Numbered from the stretch's first letter, positions 1-7,812 are shown. The stretch is 64,000 nt of DNA from Longimicrobiales bacterium (GCA_028279425.1 JANQNV010000134.1:17170-81169), one strand, 5' to 3'. Notes: generated by a model from the letters alone, not told the origin. Translations and numbers: made by a program.

Positions 1-287
1 CTCGTCTTCGCCTTCCTCGGCAGCTCCGACCGCCTGAAGCGCGGCGAGCCCGTGGCTCCGTGGTTCTCTAGCTTCCCCTCGCTGACCAACTCACGGATCC
101 GCCGCTTCGAGTAGCCCGACCAGGTCGAGGCCTCGGCGAGCGTCAGCAACGCGGCGTCGTGGGCCTCGAGTTCGGCACGCAGATCGGCGATGCACTGGCG
201 CACCGCCTTCGCTTGGGCACTCGCACCGAAGCGGTCGAGCTCGGCGGCCGATGCCGTCCAGCGATCGAGGAGGGAGTCGAGGGTCAT
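1..287 (-). CDS. Excisionase-type helix-turn-helix protein (partial, C-terminus beyond window)
   Basis: Reading the minus strand from the ATG at 287, an open frame of 95 codons runs off the left edge. The first 45 residues are mostly helical. A segment from about residue 47 (LTLAEAS, then SGYSKRRIRELVSEGKL) has the pattern of the HTH_17 / excisionase-AlpA fold: a recognition helix followed by a short wing. Such proteins act as recombination directionality factors or activators in integrated elements. Its ATG overlaps the stop of the upstream 63-aa gene as ATGA, so it belongs to the same operon. The role as this element's Xis is inferred from fold and context only. Confidence 0.6.
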   Translation of the reverse strand, partial: MTLDSLLDRWTASAAELDRFGASAQAKAVRQCIADLRAELEAHDAALLTLAEASTWSGYSKRRIRELVSEGKLENHGATGSPRFRRSELPRKAKT

Positions 288-475
288 CGACCGTCCTCGT
301 ACTTCCGATCGATCGCCGGACCCGTCAGCACCTGCGGGTTGCAGTTGCACGGCCGCCCGAGCCAGTGGGCGCAGAAGTCGTCGTGCCGGATCTCGACGTG
401 GCCGACCTTCCCCCTCAGCTCGGGGCTGGCCGCGAGGTGTGCCGCGAGCACTCTGAGGTAGTTCGGGAGGGTCAT
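284..475 (-). CDS. Small cysteine-containing protein, 63 aa
   Basis: I do not recognise this gene. The 63-residue product has a helical N-terminus and a central segment with three cysteines and two histidines (HDDFCAHW, then CNCNP) that could bind a metal. It overlaps the next gene by ATGA and follows the primase-helicase after a 214-bp gap holding the repeat array, so it sits in the replication operon of the element. Short proteins with a similar Cys/His core occur near excisionase genes in actinobacterial integrative elements, as I recall, but I cannot confirm homology. Confidence 0.5.
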   Translation of the reverse strand: MTLPNYLRVLAAHLAASPELRGKVGHVEIRHDDFCAHWLGRPCNCNPQVLTGPAIDRKYEDGR

Positions 476-521
476 CGGAGCACCGCCCGAACTGCCCCTA
501 CCGGTTCCCCGTTCTCCCCCG

Positions 522-544
522 GGAACCCATTACATGTGGGTTCC
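522..544. repeat. 8-bp perfect inverted repeat beside the iterons
   Basis: GGAACCCA (522-529) and TGGGTTCC (537-544) form a perfect inverted repeat with a 7-nt spacer. The half-site shares GGAACC with the direct repeats at 586-664, so one protein could recognise both as a dimer site and as tandem monomer sites. Confidence 0.6.
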
Positions 545-585
545 GCGGTGGGAACCAGTCGGGCGTCGAAGACGGGAAGCCGCAT

Positions 586-664
586 GGAACTGCGACGGAA
601 CCACCCTGGAACCACTTTCGGAACCACTTTCCCGAAAAACGCCCGGAACCACTTCCGGAACCAC
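586..664. repeat. Iteron-like direct repeats (GGAACCAC), candidate replication origin
   Basis: Five exact copies of GGAACCAC start at 597, 608, 620, 645 and 657. A degenerate copy (GGAACTGC) starts at 586, and a further GGAACCAG lies at 551. Start-to-start spacing is 11, 11, 12, 25 and 12 bp, close to one helical turn, so a bound protein would sit on one face. The array lies between the end of the primase-helicase gene and the next small gene. Iterons next to a rep gene are typical of plasmid and satellite origins. Regulation of the downstream genes is the alternative. Confidence 0.6.
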
Positions 665-689
665 CTGCGTGGGCACTCGAAGGCAAGGC

Positions 690-2360
690 TCATGCGGCCC
701 CCATATCGAGCTCCAGGTCGCGTACCCGGAGGGTCGGCCACCGGCCTGCCTTCTCCTCCATCACCGTGCCCGCATTCACGAGTCGATTGATGGCCGCGAG
801 GACTGTGGTCCTGTTCTTCCCGACCCCGCTGCAGACCTCGTTGCGGCTGCAGCCTGGGTGGCGGCTGATGTGGTCCAGGGTGAGTGCGTCGACCGACGCA
901 GCCGATCCATCGTGCAGCCTGTAGCACCCGTCGTCGAGCAGTACTGAGAAGCCCGGCACCTCCCACCTCCCTCGTCCGCCGAACTGGCGAGCACGAGGGT
1001 CGCCATCCTTCTTCCGTGCCATCTCAAGGAGCATGTCGGCCGCGGCGAGGATCTCCCCGGCCCCGCGCGCCTGAAGGTCGGAGCGACGAACGTGGTGGAG
1101 GAGAACGACCGCGACGTCGTGGGTGCGGGCAAGAGCGACGAGCGGGCGCACGATCGACCCCCAGGCACCGTTGTCGCCATCGGCCGGAGCGTTCCCGGTG
1201 GTCACCCGGGCGTACTCCTGCAGCGAGTCGACGATCACGAGATCGGCCGGACGCGCCTCGAGGTGGCCCATGGCTGCATCGAGAAGGTCTGGGTAGGTGA
1301 CCTTGACCAGTGTGATGCGGTCTGGGTCCGCGCCCAGGTCATGGAACCGTTGCACCGCGAGTTTCACGGACTCCTCGAGCCCAACCCAAAGGACACGCCT
1401 CGTGTGCGTGCTAGTCGGGTCCCCGAGGAAGATCCCTCCGCGCGCAACGGCCGTGGCCGCGTGCGCCATGAGGGTCGACTTGCCGGCCTTGTCCGGCGCG
1501 GCGAGCAGGGTCAGGTGGCCTCGGTATGCGATGCGGGGAACGACCGGCTCAGGAGGGTCCAGCATCCCCGGGTTCGCCAGGAGCTCCCCGAGCGTCGCGA
1601 ATTGGGTGCCCGTCGGCGTCTCCCCCTGGTCGGAGTCCTTCATCGGCACGAAGTCGTCGAGCCCGTAGCCCCTCGCGACGTGGTCCGCGGCGTCCTTCCC
1701 TTCCCTCGCCTCGAGGAGCTCCACGGAGGCAGCCACCCCCTCGAGGGACGCCTCTACCTCGCGAGCATGCTTCCGGCCGGCCTCGTCGCGATCGGCGACG
1801 ATCCGCACGTGCGCGCCGCGGAGGGTCTCGGAGTACTCCCTGCGCCACTTCCCTGCCCCCATGGGATTCGTCGTGGCCACCGCGCCGAGTGACTCCAGCG
1901 CGTGCACGTCCTTCTCGCCCTCACAGACGTGGACGGTCTTTCCGAGAGCGGAGGCCTCGACAACCTGGGGGAGCCGGTAGAGCACCCTCCGTACATCGTT
2001 GAGCTTCCAGCTCCAGCCGCCGGCGCCGTCCGGGGTCCGTTGGCGGAAGTCCTTCGGGAACAGGCGCACGGCCTGGTAGAGCAGCGCCCCGCTCTCGTCG
2101 ACATAGTCGTAGGTGGCCTCGATCCGGTCCTCCCACCGCCCAGACCCACCCCGGTTGAGTGCGATGCCCAGCGGTTCCGCCAGGGTGGTGATCGACTCTT
2201 CGAAGCCACAGGCGAAGCAACCCCACGCACCACCGGCCTGCCATGCCGATGGGGTGTCGTCATCGTGACGCGGACAGCGGAAGTAGAGCCGATCGCCCTT
2301 CACCTTCCCCTTCCAATCCGACCGAGCCAGGATCTCGCGGCGAATCTCGTCGGACAGCAT
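690..2360 (-). CDS. Primase-helicase replication protein (zinc ribbon, TOPRIM, RecA-like ATPase, winged helix)
   Basis: This 556-residue replication protein has domains in a recognisable order. A CHC2-type zinc ribbon has Cys29, His32, Cys48 and Cys51. A TOPRIM domain has the acidic motif at Glu147 and DxD at Asp190/Asp192. A RecA-fold ATPase of the RepA helicase type has Walker A at about 288-296 (APDKAGKST) and Walker B ending in Asp378. A winged-helix segment spans about 485-550. The zinc-ribbon and TOPRIM parts would prime DNA synthesis and the ATPase would unwind DNA, as in pri-rep proteins of satellites and plasmids. It starts one base into the stop of the 72-aa gene, and the candidate iterons lie just downstream. 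Confidence 0.88.
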   Translation of the reverse strand: MLSDEIRREILARSDWKGKVKGDRLYFRCPRHDDDTPSAWQAGGAWGCFACGFEESITTLAEPLGIALNRGGSGRWEDRIEATYDYVDESGALLYQAVRLFPKDFRQRTPDGAGGWSWKLNDVRRVLYRLPQVVEASALGKTVHVCEGEKDVHALESLGAVATTNPMGAGKWRREYSETLRGAHVRIVADRDEAGRKHAREVEASLEGVAASVELLEAREGKDAADHVARGYGLDDFVPMKDSDQGETPTGTQFATLGELLANPGMLDPPEPVVPRIAYRGHLTLLAAPDKAGKSTLMAHAATAVARGGIFLGDPTSTHTRRVLWVGLEESVKLAVQRFHDLGADPDRITLVKVTYPDLLDAAMGHLEARPADLVIVDSLQEYARVTTGNAPADGDNGAWGSIVRPLVALARTHDVAVVLLHHVRRSDLQARGAGEILAAADMLLEMARKKDGDPRARQFGGRGRWEVPGFSVLLDDGCYRLHDGSAASVDALTLDHISRHPGCSRNEVCSGVGKNRTTVLAAINRLVNAGTVMEEKAGRWPTLRVRDLELDMGAA

Positions 2361-2578
2361 CAGGGCTCCGGCGCGAGCGGTTCGAGTTCATCCACCGTGT
2401 GACGCACCTTCGGTGGCTCGCGCCCCGTCTCCCGCCGGAAGACATCGTCTCCGGCCTCCCGCAGAATCCCGATCGCTCGGTGGAGCCGGTCGTCTGCAGC
2501 GTGCGTATTCCCGACTCGCACCATCCGCCGCGCCGCCCTGAGCTCGTCGACCGCCTGCTCGAGGTGGTCGCAGATCAT
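2360..2578 (-). CDS. Small helical protein, 72 aa, replication operon
   Basis: I do not recognise this gene. The 72-residue product is charged and mostly helical, with no signal peptide, membrane segment or cysteine pair. Its ATG overlaps the stop of the preceding gene (ATGA), and its stop overlaps the start of the primase-helicase, so the two are translationally coupled. The position suggests an accessory role in replication or copy control, which is inference only. Confidence 0.55.
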   Translation of the reverse strand: MICDHLEQAVDELRAARRMVRVGNTHAADDRLHRAIGILREAGDDVFRRETGREPPKVRHTVDELEPLAPEP

Positions 2579-2766
2579 CCCGATTTCCGCGTCCCGATCA
2601 CCTTCGCGACGTTCTCACACCGCCGCCGGGCGACGGCCACCTCGCCCCGAAGGAATCGACCAGCTTCGACACAGTAGGCCGGTAGCGCAGGGATGGCCTC
2701 ATCGATCTCCGCCACCGCCTGGTCGAGGAGTTCGCGGGCGCGCTCGAGGCGCTCAGCGGCCGTCAC
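2575..2766 (-). CDS. Small helical protein, 63 aa, GTG start
   Basis: I do not recognise this gene. The frame stays open upstream, but the GTG at 2766 overlaps the RHH gene's stop as GTGA and the upstream part lies antisense to the regulatory region, so I take GTG as the start. The product is helical and rich in Arg and Glu, with a coiled-coil-like N-terminal half (ERLERARELLDQAVAEIDEA). It lies second in the replication operon. Confidence 0.5.
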   Translation of the reverse strand: MTAAERLERARELLDQAVAEIDEAIPALPAYCVEAGRFLRGEVAVARRRCENVAKVIGTRKSG

Positions 2767-2954
2767 TGGTCCGGTCCGACTTCGAGGTCGGCCGCCGCCC
2801 TCCGGAGATCCTCTTCGACCATCCGAAAGGTGGCGGCGCGGATGTACTCGGAGCGATTGACGCCGCGGATACGAGCAGCAGCGTCCACCCTCGCCATTTC
2901 GCGATGGTTTACCCTGGCCCCGAGCGACAGCGGAAACTGACGTGTCTTGCTCAT
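2763..2954 (-). CDS. Ribbon-helix-helix DNA-binding protein
   Basis: This 63-residue protein has the ribbon-helix-helix (CopG/Arc-like) pattern. A short beta strand (residues 7-12, FPLSLG) is followed by a helix, then a turn with NRSEYIRAA and a second helix. It is the first gene of the minus-strand replication operon and diverges from the XRE repressor across a 155-bp operator region. It may regulate the operon or serve as an accessory nucleoid or partition protein. A GTG at 3005 would add 17 residues, but the ATG at 2954 begins right at the conserved fold and keeps the divergent control region clear. Confidence 0.65.
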   Translation of the reverse strand: MSKTRQFPLSLGARVNHREMARVDAAARIRGVNRSEYIRAATFRMVEEDLRRAAADLEVGPDQ

Positions 2955-3109
2955 GCTCTTTCCCAGTGAACGGAGCGATGTGTGGGCCGACTTGGCCACC
3001 GGCACCCAACTGTGGCCACCGTGACAGCACGTTAACCGACCCCTTGCGCTCCGGTCAAGTCCGCGTAATAGTGGTCACATTCGACCACATCAAGCAACCC
3101 AGGATTGGC
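2955..3109. promoter_or_regulatory. Divergent promoter/operator region of the element
   Basis: The region separates the RHH-led operon from the XRE repressor. GTGGTC (3071-3076) and GACCAC (3083-3088) form a perfect inverted repeat with a 6-nt spacer. GTGGCCAC (3012-3019) is an 8-bp palindrome, and a related TGGCCAC lies at about 2993. A rightward promoter could use TTGCGC (3044-3049) and TAATAG (3066-3071), placing the inverted repeat over the start of transcription. A leftward one could use TTGACC (3058-3053) and GTTAAC (3036-3031). This suits an autoregulated repressor switch. The promoters are read by eye. Confidence 0.5.
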
Positions 3110-3697
3110 ATGTTCAACACGAGGCTCCAGCAGGCCATCGAGGCGCACTTCGACTCGGTGAAGGACTTCGCCAAGGCCCTCGAGGCCGCCGGTCATCGTG
3201 GCGCGAGCTATAGCCAGGTCCGGCGATACCTTTCTGGCCGGACGGAGAAGGCCCCACCCCTAGAGTTCGTCGAGGCGGCTGCGGAGGCGTTGAAGGTGCG
3301 TCCGGCATGGCTCGCCTTCGGGGACGGCTTGATGACGGTGGCCATGGAGACGGCCGTGGAGGAGCTCAACGCCGCTTGGCGGGAAGGCGCCAAGAGGCTC
3401 CGCCGGGCGAACGCCCAGCGCTTGGGCGTGACCGGTCGGGACGACTTGTCGCAGTTCTGGGAGCTCTTCCACGACGCAGTCTTCCCCTTCGCCAGGGTCT
3501 CCGGGAGGGAGGACGGCGCCGGCGAGGTCTACCTGGAGTTCGCCGATGTGATCGCGTCCCCACTCGCCAAGGCAGGCGTAGATACCGACCGAGTCCCGCC
3601 GGACGCCTACCGCCACTACCTGACGCTCGTCACGATGGCCCTGCAGTTTGTCTTCGAGGCCGTCGAGACGGCTGAACAAGGACGGGCCGGAACCTGA
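3110..3697 (+). CDS. XRE-family repressor-like regulator
   Basis: The 195-residue product has an N-terminal helix-turn-helix domain of the Cro/CI type (about residues 2-70: FNTRLQQAI, VKDFAKALEAAG, YSQVRRYLSG). A longer helical C-terminal part follows, of unknown function. It is transcribed away from the replication operon, on the same strand as the integrase. This is where master repressors of satellites and prophages lie. The frame is open from 2942, but the earlier part crosses the operator, so I start at the ATG at 3110. There is no visible LexA-like Ser-Lys protease site, so induction by RecA-driven self-cleavage is unlikely. Confidence 0.7.
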   Translation: MFNTRLQQAIEAHFDSVKDFAKALEAAGHRGASYSQVRRYLSGRTEKAPPLEFVEAAAEALKVRPAWLAFGDGLMTVAMETAVEELNAAWREGAKRLRRANAQRLGVTGRDDLSQFWELFHDAVFPFARVSGREDGAGEVYLEFADVIASPLAKAGVDTDRVPPDAYRHYLTLVTMALQFVFEAVETAEQGRAGT

Positions 3698-3795
3698 CTC
3701 GGGGATGCGGCCACCCACCGGGGCGGAGCGTGAGGGCTCGACCCAGGCGAGGCCACCTCCCGGTATTCAGAAACCACCGGGCGGAACCAGCCACC

Positions 3796-4743
3796 CTAGC
3801 CGAGGTGAGGGTAGACGGCGCGACGAAAAGCCCATCCGTCCGGCTGCGTGACCTCGACCGGACCGTCAGCGACTTCAGGGCCACCGAACAGGAAGCGATC
3901 CGCCCCCCCGCGGGTGACATGGTTCACAAACCTGACTGCCCCGGACCCTACCTGGGCAGGACCGGCGCGATTCTCGTAGCCACCCACGAGAGCGAGCCCT
4001 CGACTCAGCGGCATAATCACGTCGAGCGCCTCATGATCGAAGCGAGCCTCCACGCCCTCGACGTCATTGCGGTTGTTCAGCAAGGCGACCGGGCGGTCCG
4101 AGCAGAAGAAGGTGGGGCCGTCGGGTCCCGCCCGCAGCAGAGTCCACCTCCGCCTGACGAGGATCTCAAGGATCTCTTCGGCGCGCAGCAACACGCCGAA
4201 AGTCAACCGGGCATCGTGCGTGAGAACGAGCTTCACTTCGCCCTTGGCGATGGACTTCTTCCAGGCCTCAAAGTCTCCCACCAAGTCGGTTGCCCGTCCC
4301 TCGGCTTGCATCCTCCCGAGGGCGCGCTCGTGCATATCGGGAGTGGCTTCCTCCACGAAGGCCTTCCTTGCCAGCACGTCGACAATGCTCTCGAAGTCCG
4401 ACATCTCCCCGGGAGGCCTCGCGGCATTGAGAGCAACGAGATGAAGTATACGGCTGAGGTCAACTGGGTCGTCGATCTTCTGCCTGCGGATCACCCGCCG
4501 AAGGGACGGAGCCAGTTGCCCCTCGACCTCGGCAAAGGCGTCCTCGAAGAAGTTGGGGTGCGGAAAGGCGGCAGTTGGCCTGTAGAGATCCCGTTGGTGG
4601 GCCGCCTCTTCTGGCGCAGCCCGCCAACCCTTTTGGGCCTCAAGGTCCCAGACATGGAGATGCGGCTCCCCGGGAGGAACAAACCCCTCAAGGAAGAACC
4701 GCGAGAGGTAATGGTGGCGGCGCTTGATCTCGGGCCCGCTCAC
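3796..4743 (-). CDS. DUF4238 family protein
   Basis: The 315-residue protein starts with the hallmark of DUF4238 (RRHHYLSRFFLEGF near residue 9; the family signature is roughly KHHYVPxFYLRxF). The function of the family is unknown. Members are scattered in accessory DNA. No signal peptide or membrane segment is seen. The GTG start overlaps the stop of the small HTH gene (GTGA), so the two form a pair transcribed opposite to the neighbouring XRE gene. It is probably cargo of the element. A defence role has not been shown and would be a guess. Confidence 0.75.
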   Translation of the reverse strand: MSGPEIKRRHHYLSRFFLEGFVPPGEPHLHVWDLEAQKGWRAAPEEAAHQRDLYRPTAAFPHPNFFEDAFAEVEGQLAPSLRRVIRRQKIDDPVDLSRILHLVALNAARPPGEMSDFESIVDVLARKAFVEEATPDMHERALGRMQAEGRATDLVGDFEAWKKSIAKGEVKLVLTHDARLTFGVLLRAEEILEILVRRRWTLLRAGPDGPTFFCSDRPVALLNNRNDVEGVEARFDHEALDVIMPLSRGLALVGGYENRAGPAQVGSGAVRFVNHVTRGGADRFLFGGPEVADGPVEVTQPDGWAFRRAVYPHLG

Positions 4744-4961
4744 CCGTCCAGCTCCTCCGCCAGCTCGAGCAACTCCGCGGCCCGCGCCCGGGCCAGCTTC
4801 GCGATGGCGGCCTGCCAGCCGGGGGGCGGATTGCGGCTGTTGGGACTCGTTGCATCCATGCGTGCCCTCGCGATGCTGTTCTCGGCGACGTCGAGCTCCT
4901 CGGCGACGTCAGCCAAGCGGACACACTCTGTCAGCCGGTCGGTGGCGTTCTTGAAAGTCAC
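4740..4961 (-). CDS. Small helix-turn-helix protein paired with DUF4238
   Basis: The 73-residue protein contains a helix-turn-helix-like stretch (VRLADVAEELDVAENSIARARM, about residues 14-35) and a helical C-terminus. It is coupled to the DUF4238 gene by a GTGA overlap and lies just left of three TGGTAGT half-sites, so it may control the pair. An HTH regulator with a toxin-like partner is one possible reading, but nothing in DUF4238 shows toxicity. Confidence 0.55.
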   Translation of the reverse strand: MTFKNATDRLTECVRLADVAEELDVAENSIARARMDATSPNSRNPPPGWQAAIAKLARARAAELLELAEELDG

Positions 4962-4963
4962 GC

Positions 4964-5015
4964 TGGTAGTCTCCGTCTTGACACTGGCTCAGCCATGGTA
5001 GTACGGTACCTACCA
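4964..5015. promoter_or_regulatory. TGGTAGT half-sites and inverted repeat in divergent region
   Basis: TGGTAGT occurs at 4964-4970 and 4996-5002. TGGTAG (4996-5001) and CTACCA (5010-5015) form an inverted repeat with an 8-nt spacer. A consensus -35 hexamer TTGACA (4978-4983) lies between the half-sites and points right, with weak -10 candidates near 5001-5007. The sites flank the start of the HTH + DUF4238 pair, so an operator for that HTH protein is plausible. Confidence 0.45.
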
Positions 5016-5150
5016 CGCAGGGTATGCGAAAGCCCGCCGCCGAGTCTCTCCGCAAAGATCGCTCGACGACGGGCTCCGATTACGACCCGGAGGCCGCCCT
5101 TCAATGTCGCCCTGCTGGCGGCCTCCGGGCAAGGAAAACGGAGGCGAGGC

Positions 5151-5465
5151 ATGGTGCGAAGAGACACCATTCCGTTGCCGGCGGGGCTCAGTGTCGAGCT
5201 CTACCTGGCGTGCATCGAGGTGCGCATGGCCGTGATGGTCGTGACCATGTGGGATTCGCTGCAGGCGACGCTGTACGACTTCCCGGGCGAGAAGTACGAC
5301 TACCTGCTGTTCGTCTGGGCGGATGCGGGCCCTGCACGCACGGAGTGGACCATCCGGCAGTCGTTGGCCGACGTCGGGCACCCGGCGTTCACGGACGTGC
5401 CGATCGAGCCGTTCGGTCGGTTCCCCTGGGAGCCAGCCGAGTACCCCGACTGGGGCGGGTCATGA
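5151..5465 (+). CDS. Hypothetical protein, 104 aa
   Basis: I do not recognise this gene. The ATG at 5151 follows a good ribosome-binding site (GGAGGCGAGGC), whereas the longer frame from 4995 has none, so I take 5151. The product is a compact, soluble-looking protein rich in aromatic residues (DYLLFVWAD), without motifs I can name. It overlaps the next gene by ATGA. The pair lies upstream of the integrase. Confidence 0.55.
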   Translation: MVRRDTIPLPAGLSVELYLACIEVRMAVMVVTMWDSLQATLYDFPGEKYDYLLFVWADAGPARTEWTIRQSLADVGHPAFTDVPIEPFGRFPWEPAEYPDWGGS

Positions 5466-5707
5466 AGTGGGTGTACGAGGTGCCCAGGCTCGTGGCCGGA
5501 GACGTCGCCGTGGCTCTGGCCCGTTTCGGGATCCGACCGGGCGACACGATCTACATCAGGCCAACTCGTGAGAATCTCCCAGGCCTCTCACTGACGGACC
5601 TGAGCCTCGACGACATCGTGGCTCTCGGCCCGTTGCTCCCCCACCTCAAGGTGCTCGAGGCACCCGGCCCGGGGCAGTCTAGGCCACACCTCGAGTTGTT
5701 GACCTGA
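5462..5707 (+). CDS. Hypothetical protein, 81 aa
   Basis: I do not recognise this gene. The ATG overlaps the stop of the 104-aa gene (ATGA), so the two are probably made together. The product has a short beta/alpha-looking N-terminus and no cysteine, signal peptide or membrane helix. A GC-rich hairpin follows 12 bp after its stop. Confidence 0.5.
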   Translation: MKWVYEVPRLVAGDVAVALARFGIRPGDTIYIRPTRENLPGLSLTDLSLDDIVALGPLLPHLKVLEAPGPGQSRPHLELLT

Positions 5708-5718
5708 CCACGAACACC

Positions 5719-5743
5719 GGGGCCCCGGATCGCCCGGGGCCCC
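5719..5743 (+). terminator. GC-rich hairpin before the integrase
   Basis: GGGGCCCCGG (5719-5728) and CCGGGGCCCC (5734-5743) form a perfect 10-bp stem with a 5-nt loop. There is no T-run on either strand, so it may slow rather than end transcription into the integrase gene. Confidence 0.4.
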
Positions 5744-5764
5744 ACCACCTCCACGGAGACGAAG

Positions 5765-6994
5765 ATGGCGAAGTGGCGAAAGAGGGTTGAAGAGGCCGGG
5801 GTGAGGCTGACGCTCTACTCTCGCGAGGCGACCGACGCGATCTGGTATGCCGGCACGATCGGTGGCCGCCGGCGCCGCGGCTCCCTCAAGACCGCGGACC
5901 GAAAGCTGGCCGAGACCAGAGCCCGGGCGATCGCGCGCGGCCTCGCGGAAGCTCAGCTCACCGGCCGCGACCTCCGCACCCTGACGCTCGGCGAGATCTT
6001 CGGGCACTACTTCCGGAAGAAGGCACCAAACCTCACGGAGCGTTGGCGATCCGCGGCCGAGACTCGCCGCGACTTGTTCGTTCGGGCCTGGGGACGCGAC
6101 AAGCCGGTCGGCGACATCGGCCAGTCCGACATCGATCGATTCCGGGACCTCCGCCGCTCGGGCGAGCTCCGACCCGCGACCGCCCGCACCAAGGGCGTTC
6201 GCGACGGAACCATCGAGGCCGATCTCCGATGGCTCTCCACGGTCTTCCGGTGGGCGCGCGGCGTGAAGGTCGGTGGCCAGCCGATGATCCCTGCGAACCC
6301 CCTCGAGGGCCTGAAGCGACCCGTTCCGAAGAACGTGCGGCGGCCGGTCGCTTCGCACGACCGGTTCATGAAGACGCTCGAGCAGGCCGACCAGGTCGAT
6401 CCAGCCGGTCGCCTCGCCTGCATGCTGTCCCTCGCACGCTACACGGGCCGTAGGGAGTCCTCCATCTGCCAACTCCGGGCCGACGACGTCCTACGCACCC
6501 CCGAGGCCGTGAGAAGCGTCCTGGCCGCTCTGGGGCTCGACGAGAGCGCTGCGGCTCACTTCCCGCGCGGGGGCCTTCTCTGGCGGGCAGAGACGGACAA
6601 GCAAGGCTACCACGCAGTCACGCCGCTGTCGGCGCCGGCCCGGGACGCCTTGGATGCCTACCTCGAGCGAAACCCACGGCTCGGAAGCGTGCCTCTCTTC
6701 CCCGCCCCGAGGGATGCAACGGCGCCGATCCGGAAGGACACGGCCGGGCGCTGGCTCATGCGGGCGGAGAAGCTGGCCGGCCTGCCGAAGCTCGCCGGCG
6801 GTCGCTGGCACCCGTACAGGCGGCTGTTTGCGACGGAGCTTCGCGCCCTGCCGGTGCACGATGTCGCGGCCGCCGGGGGCTGGCGGAGCGTGGAGACCGT
6901 GCAGCGGATCTATCAACGCGCGGAGGCGGCAGGGGTGCTGCGGGCGCTTCAATCGCTTGGCGATTGCGGCTCTGTCGGAGCGGCGGGTTCCTGA
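5765..6994 (+). CDS. Tyrosine recombinase (integrase)
   Basis: This is a 409-residue integrase. It has an N-terminal DNA-binding region, a SAM-like core-binding domain (about 72-170) and a C-terminal catalytic domain. The expected active-site residues are visible: the first Arg in YTGRRESS (Arg229/230), Lys279 in the beta-hairpin, HxxR at His349-Arg352, Trp373 in place of the second His, and the nucleophile Tyr383 (RIYQR). It would cut and rejoin DNA at the tRNA-Arg site to the right. A Shine-Dalgarno-like GGAG precedes the ATG. Its end overlaps the convergent NYN gene by 46 bp. Confidence 0.92.
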   Translation: MAKWRKRVEEAGVRLTLYSREATDAIWYAGTIGGRRRRGSLKTADRKLAETRARAIARGLAEAQLTGRDLRTLTLGEIFGHYFRKKAPNLTERWRSAAETRRDLFVRAWGRDKPVGDIGQSDIDRFRDLRRSGELRPATARTKGVRDGTIEADLRWLSTVFRWARGVKVGGQPMIPANPLEGLKRPVPKNVRRPVASHDRFMKTLEQADQVDPAGRLACMLSLARYTGRRESSICQLRADDVLRTPEAVRSVLAALGLDESAAAHFPRGGLLWRAETDKQGYHAVTPLSAPARDALDAYLERNPRLGSVPLFPAPRDATAPIRKDTAGRWLMRAEKLAGLPKLAGGRWHPYRRLFATELRALPVHDVAAAGGWRSVETVQRIYQRAEAAGVLRALQSLGDCGSVGAAGS

Positions 6995-7794
6995 CCCGTC
7001 ACCTCAGAGAAGCCTTGCCAAAAGCCACGGCGGATCGCACGCCGCATCGGTTCGTCCAGCTGAGCACCGAACTTCTTCCCGGCAGCCTTCACCAAGCCGC
7101 CGTCCACGTGATGGGGAATCTTCGGCTTCGAGTCGAGCAGCTTGGCGATCTCGCCCGCGCCGAGATTTCCCGCGTAGGCCTTTCCGTACTCGACTCCCCA
7201 CACCTCTCCGTCGGTCGCCTCTTCGATCGGCACACCCTCGTCGAGGGGGGGCGTGGGATCGATCTGACGAATGAAGCGGGAACACTCGGTACGGGACAGG
7301 ACCATCACGTCATCCGCCTCATCCACAAGGGTCCGAGCCTGATTGTGTCCTCCCCCTACAGGCTCGATTCCGACTAGCGCGACGGAGACACCAAGTTCCT
7401 GGGCCTCCGCGACTCCCTCTCGAACGTCCTCGTCCCCGCTGAGCAGGAAGATGCTCTGGGCCGCCCCGTTTCGCGACAGGACGATCAGGTCACGCACGAT
7501 CCTCGAGTCGACACCCTTCTGGCCGTTCTTGGTCAGCCGCCCGAGACGAAGCTTCACCCCCTGCAACGCACCAATCGCCTGGTGTTCCCTCGTGGGTACC
7601 GCGTTGGGGGCTCCGTCGTACCAGTAGGTCCGAAGGTGGGTCTGCCCGCTGTCCTTCTCGCCTAGATCGACCAGGGTCCGAACCAGCTTTTCCCCGTCCA
7701 AGTGCAACTTCGCTCGCTTCGTTGTCCCACAACAAAGCGCGCCAGCTGCGGCGTAGAGGTAGCCAGCGTCTACGAGGACGACGAAGCGATCCAC
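6949..7794 (-). CDS. NYN-domain (LabA/DUF88-like) putative ribonuclease
   Basis: The 281-residue protein begins with a NYN/PIN-like nuclease fold. Asp9 lies in the first strand (VVLVDAGYLY), further acidic residues lie in VDSRIVRDLIVLS, and the SGDEDVREGV motif matches the family. The C-terminal 90 residues form a short helical domain ending in RRAIRRGFWQGF, a layout I recall from actinobacterial NYN proteins. NYN proteins are usually metal-dependent RNases. I choose the GTG at 7794 because the fold begins there and GAGG precedes it. A longer frame to 7875 would translate through the leader hairpins. It is the last gene before the tRNA and so probable cargo. Confidence 0.75.
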   Translation of the reverse strand: MDRFVVLVDAGYLYAAAGALCCGTTKRAKLHLDGEKLVRTLVDLGEKDSGQTHLRTYWYDGAPNAVPTREHQAIGALQGVKLRLGRLTKNGQKGVDSRIVRDLIVLSRNGAAQSIFLLSGDEDVREGVAEAQELGVSVALVGIEPVGGGHNQARTLVDEADDVMVLSRTECSRFIRQIDPTPPLDEGVPIEEATDGEVWGVEYGKAYAGNLGAGEIAKLLDSKPKIPHHVDGGLVKAAGKKFGAQLDEPMRRAIRRGFWQGFSEVTGQEPAAPTEPQSPSD

Positions 7795-7812
7795 GGGACC
7801 TCGGGCGAAGAG

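Noticed and set aside
472..966. Open minus-strand frames across the iteron array encoding repeated WFRKWF-like peptides
   Set aside because: The peptide repeats are a by-product of the DNA repeats, and the frames overlap the real primase-helicase gene.
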